DNA from: Serratia sp. DD3
Lineage (GTDB): Bacteria; Pseudomonadota; Gammaproteobacteria; Enterobacterales; Enterobacteriaceae
Assembly: GCF_000496755.2 (NCBI RefSeq)
Contig: NZ_AYKS02000049.1
Coordinates: 1 to 64,000 of the forward strand
DNA length: 64,000 bases
Direction of reading: 5' to 3'
A model generated the notes under the pieces. That model saw only the letters and a list, made by a program, of their open reading frames with translations, was not told the origin of the DNA and did not search any database. Below are positions 53,639 to 62,124 of the stretch, in pieces (position 1 is the stretch's first letter; each line of letters opens with the position of its first letter). The translations under genes and the position numbers were made by a program.

Positions 53639-53744
53639 TGCTCTTCATATTCCAAACTGCGGAGGTGTTGGCTGTTTACCACGCCAAGTGCGATTGGAAA
53701 CACACCGCATGTTGTTCTGCAACTCAAAGGGAGTTGGGTATAGA
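53637..53744. repeat. Rearranged ERIC-like unit
   Basis: ERIC-type ends (ATGCTCTTCATATTCCAAAC and TCTGCAACTCAAAGGGAGTT) flank a centre that lacks the usual CTGGGG core. It abuts the complete copy at 53638, sharing the TATAT junction. Confidence 0.65.
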
Positions 53745-53841
53745 CTCGTCATCATCCCACTCCCTGTATGAATTTGCGGGGAATATACCACTTCAAGGGA
53801 AAAATACGAACTCAACAGGCGTGCAATACGCTTGAGTTTAA

Positions 53842-53880
53842 CCCTCGCCATTCCCTCTTTGTTCAGGGAACCAGCGAGGG
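53842..53880 (-). terminator. Hairpin after livK (probable partial terminator)
   Basis: CCCTCGC ... GCGAGGG with an inner TTCCCT/AGGGAA pair makes a 13-pair interrupted stem 63 bp after the livK stop. The following minus-strand sequence TTAAACTC is only mildly U-rich, so it may attenuate rather than stop transcription into livHMGF. Confidence 0.6.
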
Positions 53881-53943
53881 AATGTCACCGTCGTCATCCA
53901 TTTTTACTATTACTTGAATGACGCCGGTTAGCCTACAAGGGGT

Positions 53944-55059
53944 TTATTTTAACGGCGTGGATGAACCATCCGCATGCCATTCAAATACACCAAACTCAAA
54001 CCCTTTCAGATCGCCTTTTTCATCCCAGCTTAGTGGACCCATTACGGTTTCCACGGGGGCGCCGGTTTTCAGGTTTTTGACAATCTCTGCCGGATCCTGG
54101 CTGCCACTACGCTCCATGCCTGTTACCAGCGATTGCAGTGCCGCGTAGGTGGTCCAGATAAATGGCCCTGTCGGATCCAGTTTTTTGGCTTTCAACGCGT
54201 CCACTACCGGTTGGTTGGCAGGTACCTGATCGTAGCGTTTTGGTAATGTTACCAGCATACCTTCAGAAGCCGCACCCGCGATATTGGACAGTGAAGAGTT
54301 ACCCACCCCTTCCGGCCCCATAAAACGGGTAGTCAAACCGGCCTGCTTGGCTTGACGCAGAATCTGCCCCATCTCTGGGTAGTAGCCACCGAAGTAAACG
54401 AAGTCAACGTTCTCTTTCTTCAGACGTGCCACCAAGGTAGAGAAATCTTTGTCGCCCGCAGTGACCCCTTCAAACATCACCACGTCAGTGCCTTGCGCTT
54501 TCAAGCTATCACGCACTGAACGCGCCAGACCTTCGCCATACTGCTGCTTGTCGTGCACCACTGCAATGCGTTTAGGTTTAACATTATTAAGAATGTATTT
54601 AGCCGCTGTTGGCCCCTGATCGGAATCCAGCCCGGTGGTACGCATCAGCATTTTGTAACCACGGGTGGTCAGGTCAGCATTGGTCGCCGCTGGGGTAATC
54701 ATGATCACCCCTTCATCTTCGTAAATATCAGAAGCAGGCTGGGTGGAAGAAGAACACAAATGACCGATGACATACTGAATGCCGTCATTAATCACCTTGT
54801 TGGCCACCGCGACCGCTTGTTTTGGGTCACAAGCATCGTCGTACTCAACCAGCACCAGCTTATCGCCCTTGATACCGCCCTTAGCGTTAATATCGGCAAT
54901 AGCCTGACGCGCCCCAGTGAATTCCATATCGCCATACTGCGCCACCGGACCGGACATCGCGCCCACCACGGCAACCTTGATATCTTTCGCTATGGCAGCA
55001 TGTCCCATGGCCATGGCGATACAGCCAGCCAGCAGCACGTTACTCTTGATAAATTTCAT
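53944..55059 (-). CDS. livK: Branched-chain amino acid (leucine) periplasmic binding protein LivK/LivJ
   Basis: A 371-residue binding protein. Signal peptide [20 protein letters not shown] ends near AIA. The mature part starts [40 protein letters not shown] and [20 protein letters not shown] are highly conserved, with the disulphide cysteines. Sequence alone does not separate LivK from LivJ; the position before livHMGF favours LivK. ATG at 55059 has GGGGA 8 nt upstream. Confidence 0.93.
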   Translation of the reverse strand: MKFIKSNVLLAGCIAMAMGHAAIAKDIKVAVVGAMSGPVAQYGDMEFTGARQAIADINAKGGIKGDKLVLVEYDDACDPKQAVAVANKVINDGIQYVIGHLCSSSTQPASDIYEDEGVIMITPAATNADLTTRGYKMLMRTTGLDSDQGPTAAKYILNNVKPKRIAVVHDKQQYGEGLARSVRDSLKAQGTDVVMFEGVTAGDKDFSTLVARLKKENVDFVYFGGYYPEMGQILRQAKQAGLTTRFMGPEGVGNSSLSNIAGAASEGMLVTLPKRYDQVPANQPVVDALKAKKLDPTGPFIWTTYAALQSLVTGMERSGSQDPAEIVKNLKTGAPVETVMGPLSWDEKGDLKGFEFGVFEWHADGSSTPLK

Positions 55060-55519
55060 CCGCATAATCCCCATGTGTCGTTGTGAGTTTGCTTGTTGTG
55101 TTTGCCGTGCCTGGCCATTATTGCTATTCAGAGTCGCTGCCTACCCGCCACCGGAGTGAGCCTGGCTAGAACAGTAAAACTGCTTTTATCCATAAGTAAT
55201 AATGGGTTAGGTTAATTCACGGCAAACTTTTCTAATAAGACTTTACTTTTCATGCTATTAAACAGGAATTTTATTCTGTAAATCAACTGCCACTGACAGG
55301 AACAAGCGGTGTAAACAGAATAAAATTCGAATTATTACCGTACTGTTTGGGCAACCAACAGTTCATTATGCTGGATAAGTACCACCGCGCTAATTTTTTA
55401 CTCGGAAAATATGGGTTGGGAAAAACATTCTGCGTGGAAATCGTACTAAAAAACTTACACAACACTATCAGCAAGATCCATTACACTGTCAATATCATTG
55501 ATTAATGTAAAAATCTGCC
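55060..55519. promoter_or_regulatory. Divergent livK / panM region
   Basis: A 460-bp AT-rich gap, without a credible gene; E. coli has livJ on the far side of panM. It contains a perfect 14-bp inverted repeat at 55266-55328 listed separately. It presumably holds the Lrp/leucine-controlled livK promoter and the panM promoter. Confidence 0.5.
55266..55328. repeat. Perfect 14-bp inverted repeat, 35-bp spacer
   Basis: GAATTTTATTCTGT (55266-55279) and ACAGAATAAAATTC (55315-55328) are exact inverted copies. The spacer contains GTAAATCAACTGCCACTGAC. It is not followed by a U-run. It could be a regulator site pair, an RNA structure or the ends of a small degenerate element. Confidence 0.75.
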
Positions 55520-55912
55520 ATGAAATTAACCATTGAGCGTTTAACTCATTTGTCTCCGCAAGACCTGATCGATCTGGGTAAAATCTGGCCACATCAACAA
55601 CCAGCACAGTGGCAGTGTGACCAGCAAGATGGCAAGGTATTATTCGCCGCCCGCTTTAATGACCGACTATTGGCCGCAGTAAAAATTGAGGTGCAAGGAA
55701 ACCGAGCACAACTGCACGACCTGATGGTTCGCGAGGTGACCCGACGCCGGGGGGTTGGTCTCTACCTGGTGCAGGATACACAACGCCAATTGCCTGAGGT
55801 GCGACACTGGCAGCTTTCTACCTCCGGGTTGGCTGCGGGGGAACGTAGCGAAATCGACAACTTTATGCGTGCCTGCGGCTTTATGGCACAAGGTGAACTT
55901 TGGCAAAAATGA
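55520..55912 (+). CDS. panM: PanD maturation/regulatory factor PanM (GNAT fold)
   Basis: A 130-residue GNAT-fold protein (E. coli PanM/YhhK 127). It triggers self-cleavage of the PanD zymogen in a CoA-dependent way, controlling beta-alanine and so CoA synthesis. LLAAVKIEVQGNRAQLHDLM and VREVTRRRGVGLYLVQDTQR contain the acetyl-CoA-binding segment (RRRGVG). Its stop overlaps the next ATG by 3-4 bp (ATGA), coupling it to the DUF3142 gene, which is not seen in E. coli. Confidence 0.92.
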   Translation: MKLTIERLTHLSPQDLIDLGKIWPHQQPAQWQCDQQDGKVLFAARFNDRLLAAVKIEVQGNRAQLHDLMVREVTRRRGVGLYLVQDTQRQLPEVRHWQLSTSGLAAGERSEIDNFMRACGFMAQGELWQK

Positions 55913-57126
55913 AACGTTGGCTGGTAATAGCGATATTGCTACTCCTGATGCTGGCGGCCTGGTTTTCCAGCCGCCAACCGGCAATTAACTCCTCTCCCAC
56001 CTGGGATCAGCAAGTCTATATCTGGCAACGAGTCTGGACACCACAACATGGCGATGCTCTGGTTGCCAGCCATGATCTGTTCTCAAACTTACGGGTACTG
56101 GGTTTACAAGTGCATCCCCAAGAGGGGATGCGCAAAATCGCGGTTAATACTCGCTTGCTTAAACAGGATGGCCGCCCGTTATGGCTAGTGGTACGTCTGG
56201 ACGGGCAACTGCAGCAACTGGATGAAGCCACCATTTACCCGCAGTTGCAACAATTACTACAACAGTGGCAAACCGCAGGATTGCAGGTCGTTGGTGTAGA
56301 AATCGATCATGATGCGGCCACTGCACGCTTGCCTGCCTATCAACATTTTCTACAACAACTACGCCAACAACTACCTTCTTCATTACAACTGGGCATTACC
56401 GCGCTGCCCACCTGGCTCAGTTCCCCCGCTTTATCTGGTGTACTACAACAGGTCGACAGTTCTGTGTTACAGCTACATGCGGTGCTCTCACCAGAACAAG
56501 GGCTGTTTGATGGCCAGCAGGCTCTGGGTTGGGTGGGGCAATATGCCCGCATCAGTGGCAAGCCCTTTCGCGTAGCCTTACCCACTTATGGCATGGGGCT
56601 GATAGGGTTTGATGCTCAAGGTGCACAGGTTGAGAGCGAGTCCACGCAACACGTGGCTGGCAACTTACAAGAACTCAGCGTAGCACCACAACAGATTGCC
56701 GACTTCTTGCAACAGCTCATCCCGCTCTCTCCTAAGCATTTACGTGGTATTATCTGGTTTCGTTTACCGTTAGCCAGTGATCGCAGAGCCTGGTCAATGG
56801 AGACATTACGCGCCGTCATCACTCAGCAACCATTAACTGTTAACTGGCAGGTAGAATTTTTACCACAGCCACAGCAGAATGGATTATATGACCTGAACAT
56901 CCAGAATAATGGGCCGGTAGATGCCCCGTTGCCCCGCGAAGTGCACATTCAGGCTGAGGGTTGCCTGGCTGCGGATGCGGTGGGCAATTATCAGTTGGCA
57001 ACGTCATCGCAACAACCGCGCTTTGTCCGTATTCGCAGTGAGCAGTTACGCGCAGGGCAATCACGCCCCTTGGGCTGGTTACGCTGTCAACAGATCACGC
57101 CAGGAGGTACTGATGTCATCCCTTGA
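55909..57126 (+). CDS. DUF3142-family secreted or membrane-anchored protein
   Basis: A 405-residue protein of unknown function. It starts with a signal/anchor MKRWLVIAILLLLMLAAWFS, followed by a TIM-barrel-like region resembling glycoside-hydrolase-like DUF3142: VYIWQRVWTP, LVVRLDGQLQQL, VVGVEIDHDAATARLPAYQH (acidic residues at a likely active-site strand), GITALPTWLSSPAL, FRVALPTYGMG, LRGIIWFRLPLASDRRAW. A C-terminal beta-rich part from about residue 310 reads like an accessory domain. It overlaps the end of panM (ATGA) and the next gene begins inside its 3' end. Confidence 0.78.
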   Translation: MKRWLVIAILLLLMLAAWFSSRQPAINSSPTWDQQVYIWQRVWTPQHGDALVASHDLFSNLRVLGLQVHPQEGMRKIAVNTRLLKQDGRPLWLVVRLDGQLQQLDEATIYPQLQQLLQQWQTAGLQVVGVEIDHDAATARLPAYQHFLQQLRQQLPSSLQLGITALPTWLSSPALSGVLQQVDSSVLQLHAVLSPEQGLFDGQQALGWVGQYARISGKPFRVALPTYGMGLIGFDAQGAQVESESTQHVAGNLQELSVAPQQIADFLQQLIPLSPKHLRGIIWFRLPLASDRRAWSMETLRAVITQQPLTVNWQVEFLPQPQQNGLYDLNIQNNGPVDAPLPREVHIQAEGCLAADAVGNYQLATSSQQPRFVRIRSEQLRAGQSRPLGWLRCQQITPGGTDVIP

Positions 57127-59224
57127 TACGCCTTTATCATCGATAAGGTATAAAAAAAGTCATCTCCGTTCGCTGCCGCTGGCCTCACTGATTGCTGCGG
57201 CATTAATAACCCCCCTTAGCAGCCAAGCTTGCGGCCCGTTTTTTCTCAATCGGTTACTGGTCGACCGCAACAGCACGCTACTGGTGATGCCGGAGGGGAA
57301 CTTCGCTTTCGAAACCCACCGTCTGGTGCCGGTAGACAAACAATTACCGTTATGGAAAGAGCCAGTACCCGAACCAGAAAACGCGCCAAAACCAGCATCA
57401 CTGTCACCAGAACAGCAAATCATTGCCCAGATGCGGGCCACCCACACCGTAGAACAAGTGGATGCCGTAAATACTCAGGGACTCTCTAATGCTGCACGTC
57501 TGTATACCCTGGGGGCGGTCGCTTTTGCCGCACAGGACCCACGAGCACCTGAATACTTCCAGCTAGTTCTGGCGCTGCCGCTTGCCGAGCAAGGGGAATG
57601 GGGGTTACGGGCACAGTACTCTTTGGGTCGTGTTTTCATGAGCGACTATGCCATACCTGAAAGCCAATCGTCTTCCACGGCACCATCGCTTCCCCATCCA
57701 AAAGCCGCCCAGTTAGCGCAGGCCACTGCTGCCTTCCAGCAGGTCATTGACAAAGTGAAAGCAGGAGCCGCCGATCCTGACCAACTGGCACTCAGTAGCC
57801 TGGGCCAGCAAGCGCGTATCCATTTATGGCTGGGGGAAATTGCCCCTGCCGTACAGCTTTATGCCCAGCAAGCCGCCCAGGGCGATCCCCAAGGTGGGCT
57901 TTCGTTGCAGTACATTTCCAGCTATCTGGTTAAGCCGGAACATCTGGAGGCATTAAAGCAAGCCATTAATGACCCGTTAGTGCAGCAACTAGTGACTATC
58001 GAGCTTTTTGCACGCAGCAGTAACCTGTCAATGATGAGCTCAGATGACGGTGCAGCAGCGTTAAAACAGACGATAATTCCCATTCTGACGTTGTTGAATA
58101 ACTCCGTAAAAAACGGCTTCGCCGGTAGCGATCGGCTGGCAGCACTGGCCTACCGCTCAGGGCAATATGACATGGCCGCCAGCCTACTGAAACAGGCGGG
58201 GGATAGTGGTTTAGCCTGGTGGTTACGTGCCAAAATGGCCTTGCGTGCAGGTGATATTAAAGCCGCTACTGCAGCTTATGCTAAAGCAGCCGCTGCCTTC
58301 CCTACAGATGAAACCTGGGGGCAACAGAGCAGCGATATCGACGAGTTTAATACGGAACTGATCGTTCCAGATTGCCGGGTGTCCGGTGAACAAGCCATTC
58401 TGGCATTAAACCGTGGCGATTATCTGCAAGCCATAGAACTGATGTATCGTGGCAAGGAAACCTATTGGGCAGATGTGGCTGATATCGCCGAACGGGTATT
58501 GACCGTCGATGAACTGAAAGGTTTTGTTGATAAGCATGTACCACCGCCCAGCACACCGCTGAAACCGGTTAATCCAGACGATGATGACTATAGCGGTCAG
58601 TGGCTTCCCAGCGACGTTAAACTTCGCGAGTTATTGGCACGACGGCTAATGCGTGCTGGCCGTTATCAGGAAGCGCTCAGCTATTTTGCTATACCAAACT
58701 ACCACCAGACAGCGGAGGAATTTGCTGCACAGTTACACACCGCACAGGATAAAGCGCAAGATAAAATCACACGCGCCAAAGCTTACTATCAAGCTGCCTA
58801 CTTGCTGCGCACACAAGGGCTAAAGCTTACCGGCTACGAAATGACGCCAGACTATGCCATCTATGGGGCGGATTATTCCTATGTGGGGGATGCTTTCAAT
58901 ACCCATGAGCTAAAACACAAGAGCTGGATCAGCGCTGCCGAAGCGGCTCGGGCGGCCAAATCGTTGCCAGATGCGGATAATCGTTTCCTTCACTACCGCT
59001 GGCAGGCAGTAGAATTAGCGAAAAAATCGGCCAATCTATTACCGCCGAAGAGCCAAGCCTACGCCGCGGTATTGTGCCACGCCAGCAGTTGGGTCATGGC
59101 CCGCGATGCCAAGACAGGCCGAGCACTCTATCAACGCTATATCAAAAACGGTGCCGTATTCGACTGGTCAAACCAATTTGGTTCCCGCTGTCCAGAACCA
59201 GAATTTGTCAAAGCTGAGCATTAA
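57113..59224 (+). CDS. Uncharacterised secreted protein with Cys-Gly-Pro-Phe-Phe motif and helical repeats
   Basis: A 703-residue protein. A long N-terminal signal ends in TPLSSQA, then Cys40 in ACGPFFLNRLLVDRNSTLL; this CGPFF-type start recurs, as I recall, in uncharacterised envelope proteins. Cys40 could be lipidated although the lipobox is poor. The rest is alanine- and glutamine-rich helix pairs resembling TPR/Sel1 repeats (for example AARLYTLGAVAFAAQDPRAP, LAALAYRSGQYDMAASLLKQ, ARRLMRAGRYQEALSYFAIP). AGGAGGT precedes the ATG, which lies 14 bp inside the DUF3142 gene. The pair probably acts together in the periplasm or at a membrane; function unknown. Confidence 0.78.
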   Translation: MSSLDTPLSSIRYKKSHLRSLPLASLIAAALITPLSSQACGPFFLNRLLVDRNSTLLVMPEGNFAFETHRLVPVDKQLPLWKEPVPEPENAPKPASLSPEQQIIAQMRATHTVEQVDAVNTQGLSNAARLYTLGAVAFAAQDPRAPEYFQLVLALPLAEQGEWGLRAQYSLGRVFMSDYAIPESQSSSTAPSLPHPKAAQLAQATAAFQQVIDKVKAGAADPDQLALSSLGQQARIHLWLGEIAPAVQLYAQQAAQGDPQGGLSLQYISSYLVKPEHLEALKQAINDPLVQQLVTIELFARSSNLSMMSSDDGAAALKQTIIPILTLLNNSVKNGFAGSDRLAALAYRSGQYDMAASLLKQAGDSGLAWWLRAKMALRAGDIKAATAAYAKAAAAFPTDETWGQQSSDIDEFNTELIVPDCRVSGEQAILALNRGDYLQAIELMYRGKETYWADVADIAERVLTVDELKGFVDKHVPPPSTPLKPVNPDDDDYSGQWLPSDVKLRELLARRLMRAGRYQEALSYFAIPNYHQTAEEFAAQLHTAQDKAQDKITRAKAYYQAAYLLRTQGLKLTGYEMTPDYAIYGADYSYVGDAFNTHELKHKSWISAAEAARAAKSLPDADNRFLHYRWQAVELAKKSANLLPPKSQAYAAVLCHASSWVMARDAKTGRALYQRYIKNGAVFDWSNQFGSRCPEPEFVKAEH

Positions 59225-59252
59225 CTAGCAAGACCGCTAAGCACACAAACAG

Positions 59253-59284
59253 AAAAGCCCAGAGTATCAATCTGGGCTTTTTGA
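59253..59284 (+). terminator. Intrinsic terminator after the panM-DUF3142-CGPFF operon
   Basis: AAAAGCCCAGA/TCTGGGCTTTT stem (11 bp, 7-nt loop) followed by TTGATA. Its arms are A/T-flanked on both sides, so it may also serve rpoH from the other strand. Confidence 0.88.
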
Positions 59285-59380
59285 TAAATAACAACTTTCC
59301 GATAAATAACAATGCGTTTCAAACTGCAGAGCCATTAACCATAACGTGAACAACCATAGCGTGAATAAAACTGGCTATAA

Positions 59381-60238
59381 TTAAGCCTCGATCGCCATCT
59401 TTAATTTCTTCATGGCATTCTTTTCAAGCTGGCGCACTCGCTCAGCCGAAACGCCATACTGATCGGCCAACTCTTGCAGGGTGGACTTGTTGTCATCGTC
59501 CAACCAACGAGCACGGATAATATGCTGGCTACGCTCGTCCAGACCTTCCAACGCATAGGTCAGCTTGTCTGTGGCATTACTTTCCCAGTTATCTTCCTCG
59601 ATCCCTTCGGCAAAATCAGAGCTTTTATCCTGCAGATAGAGCATCGGCGACAAGGTATGACCATCATGCCCGTCATCTTCTGGCATGGGGTCAAAAGACA
59701 TATCCTGCGCCGCCATACGGGATTCCATCTCCAGTACGTCTTTAGTTGTCACCCCCAGCTCACGGGCCACCAGTTCCACTTCATCCTGGTTGAACCACCC
59801 CAAACGTTGCTTGGTTTTCCGCAGGTTAAAAAACAGCTTACGCTGAGCCTTGGTGGTAGCCACTTTCACAATACGCCAGTTACGCAAGACGTATTCATGA
59901 ATTTCAGCCTTGATCCAATGCACCGCAAAGGAAACCAGACGCACCCCAACTTCTGGGTTGAAGCGACGTACCGCTTTCATCAGGCCAATATTGCCTTCCT
60001 GGATCAGGTCTGCTTGTGGCAGGCCATACCCTGAATAGTTGCGAGCAATATGAGCGACAAAACGCAGATGAGACAGGATCAGCAGCTTGGCTGCTTCCAG
60101 ATCGCCCTGATAATGCAGCCGTTCAGCCAACTCCCGCTCTTCCTCTGCCGTCAGCATTGGATAGGTGTTGGCGGCCCGCAGATAGGCTTCCAAGCTGCCC
60201 TGCGGGACTAAGGCTAAAGTTTGCATTTCTTTGGTCAT
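59381..60238 (-). CDS. rpoH: RNA polymerase heat-shock sigma factor RpoH (sigma-32)
   Basis: A 285-residue sigma factor (E. coli 284). Region 2 has [20 protein letters not shown] and [20 protein letters not shown]; the RpoH box QRKLFFNLR is at residues 132-140 exactly as in E. coli; region 4 ends [20 protein letters not shown]. It directs heat-shock genes and is controlled by mRNA thermosensing, DnaK and FtsH. It follows ftsX in the same direction. Confidence 0.97.
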   Translation of the reverse strand: MTKEMQTLALVPQGSLEAYLRAANTYPMLTAEEERELAERLHYQGDLEAAKLLILSHLRFVAHIARNYSGYGLPQADLIQEGNIGLMKAVRRFNPEVGVRLVSFAVHWIKAEIHEYVLRNWRIVKVATTKAQRKLFFNLRKTKQRLGWFNQDEVELVARELGVTTKDVLEMESRMAAQDMSFDPMPEDDGHDGHTLSPMLYLQDKSSDFAEGIEEDNWESNATDKLTYALEGLDERSQHIIRARWLDDDNKSTLQELADQYGVSAERVRQLEKNAMKKLKMAIEA

Positions 60239-60504
60239 TCAACCCCTCTCTTGATTAAACAGGTCATGCCGGTGATTTAATGGTGGGATTTTATTGATTT
60301 TACGACAATTGCGGTTGCAAAAGCGCTTTCACACATGAATCACCTAAACATTTTCTGCACAATTTGACCCTTCCCCCCCCAAAAAAGTTCACTACTTTTT
60401 AACATTATCACCACGGGGGGAACCGACCTATATTACTTTTGCCGCTATCCTTCCGCAACACAGTCATCACCCGTGCGGCAGAAGAACAGTATATCAAAAA
60501 ATCA
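60239..60504 (-). promoter_or_regulatory. rpoH promoter region
   Basis: The 266 bp between ftsX and rpoH. It contains the sigma-E-like promoter listed separately and a GTGTGAAAGCGCTTTTGC stretch (about 60319-60336, minus strand), possibly part of a CRP/CytR-type site as in the E. coli rpoH promoters. Confidence 0.6.
60362..60391 (-). promoter_or_regulatory. Predicted sigma-E promoter (P3-like) of rpoH with G8 tract
   Basis: The minus strand reads TGAACTT then a 17-bp spacer TTTTGGGGGGGGAAGGG then TCAAA. E. coli rpoH P3 is TGAACTT-16 bp-TCTGA. The -35 is a good RpoE element; the -10 is weaker. The spacer contains eight consecutive G (60373-60380 as C on plus). Confidence 0.55.
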
Positions 60505-61458
60505 CTATTGAGGTGTAAAGCGACGTAAATGTTGCACCGTGGCCAACCAGGCTGCCACCCAGCCAATCATCGCGGAGACCAAGAGCAGCAGTAACGCCTC
60601 ATCCCAACCCAAGCCATGCAAGGTGAAGGTGGTACCAAATACGGTTGCCACATGGGTGACCACCGCCTCCAGTTTCCATACCAACGCGCCAGACAGCGCT
60701 AATGACAATAGCGCACCAAACAACCCAAGGATTGCTCCACCATTAAGGAATGGCCGCAAGATAAACCCATCGGTAGCACCAATCAGTTTCATAACATTGA
60801 TGGTATCGCGACGACTGAAAATATTCAGACGTACACTGTTACCGATCACCAGGAAAACCGCCACAATCATCAGTATGCCAATCATTGCCGCCACCTGCCC
60901 AACCAACCCGGTCAGGGCGGCCAGACGAGCAAACCAGCTATCATCCATGCGGACTTCTTCCACACCAGGAACCGCCGCCACACGATCACGCAGGGTATTA
61001 AGCGTTTCAGAACTCTGGAAACTCATTTGCGGGGTGATGATCGCCACAGCAGGTAACGGATTTTCCTCCAACATATCCAGCGCACCACCAAACCCAGACC
61101 AATTGCGGAACTCACCGCGAGCCTCTTCACGGGACAGGTAGTTCACTTTGTCTACACCGGCCTGGGCTTTGATGGCATCCAGCACTTTTACCGCAGCATC
61201 ATCATCAAGGGACTTATCCAGATAGACCGTCAGTTGCGGCGTTGGGTACCATTGTGTCGACGCTGTACTCACGTTCTTCCAGATAATGTAACAAACGCTA
61301 GGTAAGGTCAGGGAAATGGCGATCACCATCACGGTCAGCAATGTAGCCAGTGGTTGGCGCATCATATCAGCCATGGCATTCACCCAGGCATAGCGCCACT
61401 GTTGATGCCAGCCACCGCGTAGTGCCTTGCTCTTGGCGGTTTTTGCATTAGTTGCCAT
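60505..61458 (-). CDS. ftsX: Cell division ABC transporter-like membrane protein FtsX
   Basis: A 317-residue protein with four membrane segments and a periplasmic domain (about residues 60-185) that activates septal amidases through Env[21 protein letters not shown] is the first helix; [20 protein letters not shown] and [20 protein letters not shown] are family motifs. It is shorter at the N-terminus than E. coli FtsX. It overlaps ftsE by 11 bp. Confidence 0.96.
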   Translation of the reverse strand: MATNAKTAKSKALRGGWHQQWRYAWVNAMADMMRQPLATLLTVMVIAISLTLPSVCYIIWKNVSTASTQWYPTPQLTVYLDKSLDDDAAVKVLDAIKAQAGVDKVNYLSREEARGEFRNWSGFGGALDMLEENPLPAVAIITPQMSFQSSETLNTLRDRVAAVPGVEEVRMDDSWFARLAALTGLVGQVAAMIGILMIVAVFLVIGNSVRLNIFSRRDTINVMKLIGATDGFILRPFLNGGAILGLFGALLSLALSGALVWKLEAVVTHVATVFGTTFTLHGLGWDEALLLLLVSAMIGWVAAWLATVQHLRRFTPQ

Positions 61459-62119
61459 CGTGCGCGTCTCCTACCATACGGCCCTGGCTGAGTGTCAGGA
61501 TACGATAATTACGCCGGGCGATAAGCCCTGTATCATGGGTTGCCATCAATACTGTTACCCCGACGCGGTTGAACTCTTCAAACAGGCGCAAAATACCTTC
61601 CGACAGCACATCATCAAGGTTACCGGTCGGTTCATCTGCCAGCAGTACCGCGGGTTTGTTCACCACCGCACGGGCAATGCCAACACGTTGCTGTTCACCA
61701 CCAGAAAGCTGAATCGGAAAATTCTTCGCTTTATCCAGTAACCCCACCTTATCCAATGCGGCCGAGACACGACGCCGGATATCTTCGCTACTGGCACCGG
61801 CAATGATCAGTGGCATTGCCACGTTGTCATACACTGTGCGATCGAGCAATAAATGGTGATCCTGGAAAATCATGCCAATTTGACGGCGCAAAAATGGCAC
61901 CTCACGGTTCTTCAAGCGGCTGACGTCATGCCCGCCAAACCAGATATGACCGGCACTTGGCCGCTCGATGCCACAAATCAGTTTCAGCAGGGTACTTTTC
62001 CCTGCACCGGAATGACCGGTCAGAAAGGCCATTTCCGCTGGCCGTAAATGGAAATCGACCCCCTGCAGGGCTTGGCGGCCGCCCAGATAAGCTTTACTGA
62101 CCTGTTCAAAGCGAATCAT
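61448..62119 (-). CDS. ftsE: Cell division ATP-binding protein FtsE
   Basis: A 223-residue ATPase that drives FtsX conformational signalling at the septum. Walker [20 protein letters not shown], signature [20 protein letters not shown] and Walker [13 protein letters not shown] are intact. It sits between ftsY (5-bp gap) and ftsX. Confidence 0.97.
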   Translation of the reverse strand: MIRFEQVSKAYLGGRQALQGVDFHLRPAEMAFLTGHSGAGKSTLLKLICGIERPSAGHIWFGGHDVSRLKNREVPFLRRQIGMIFQDHHLLLDRTVYDNVAMPLIIAGASSEDIRRRVSAALDKVGLLDKAKNFPIQLSGGEQQRVGIARAVVNKPAVLLADEPTGNLDDVLSEGILRLFEEFNRVGVTVLMATHDTGLIARRNYRILTLSQGRMVGDAHDGN

Positions 62120-62124
62120 CGGTA

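Larger units (their letters stand above)
53428..53943. other. livK-livH intergenic region with ERIC repeats and attenuator-like hairpin
   Basis: A 516-bp gap inside the liv cluster. It contains, in minus-strand order, a large hairpin (53842-53880), a rearranged ERIC-like unit (53637-53744) and an intact ERIC (53512-53638). Any livK to livHMGF read-through transcript must cross these structures. Confidence 0.6.

Noticed and set aside
55283..55474. 63-residue minus-strand frame in the livK-panM gap
   Set aside because: Composition is that of AT-rich noncoding DNA; no ribosome site or family similarity, and it starts across the inverted repeat.
59474..60034. 186-residue open frame antisense to rpoH
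   Set aside because: rpoH residues are conserved over the same interval; no independent evidence for an antisense protein.
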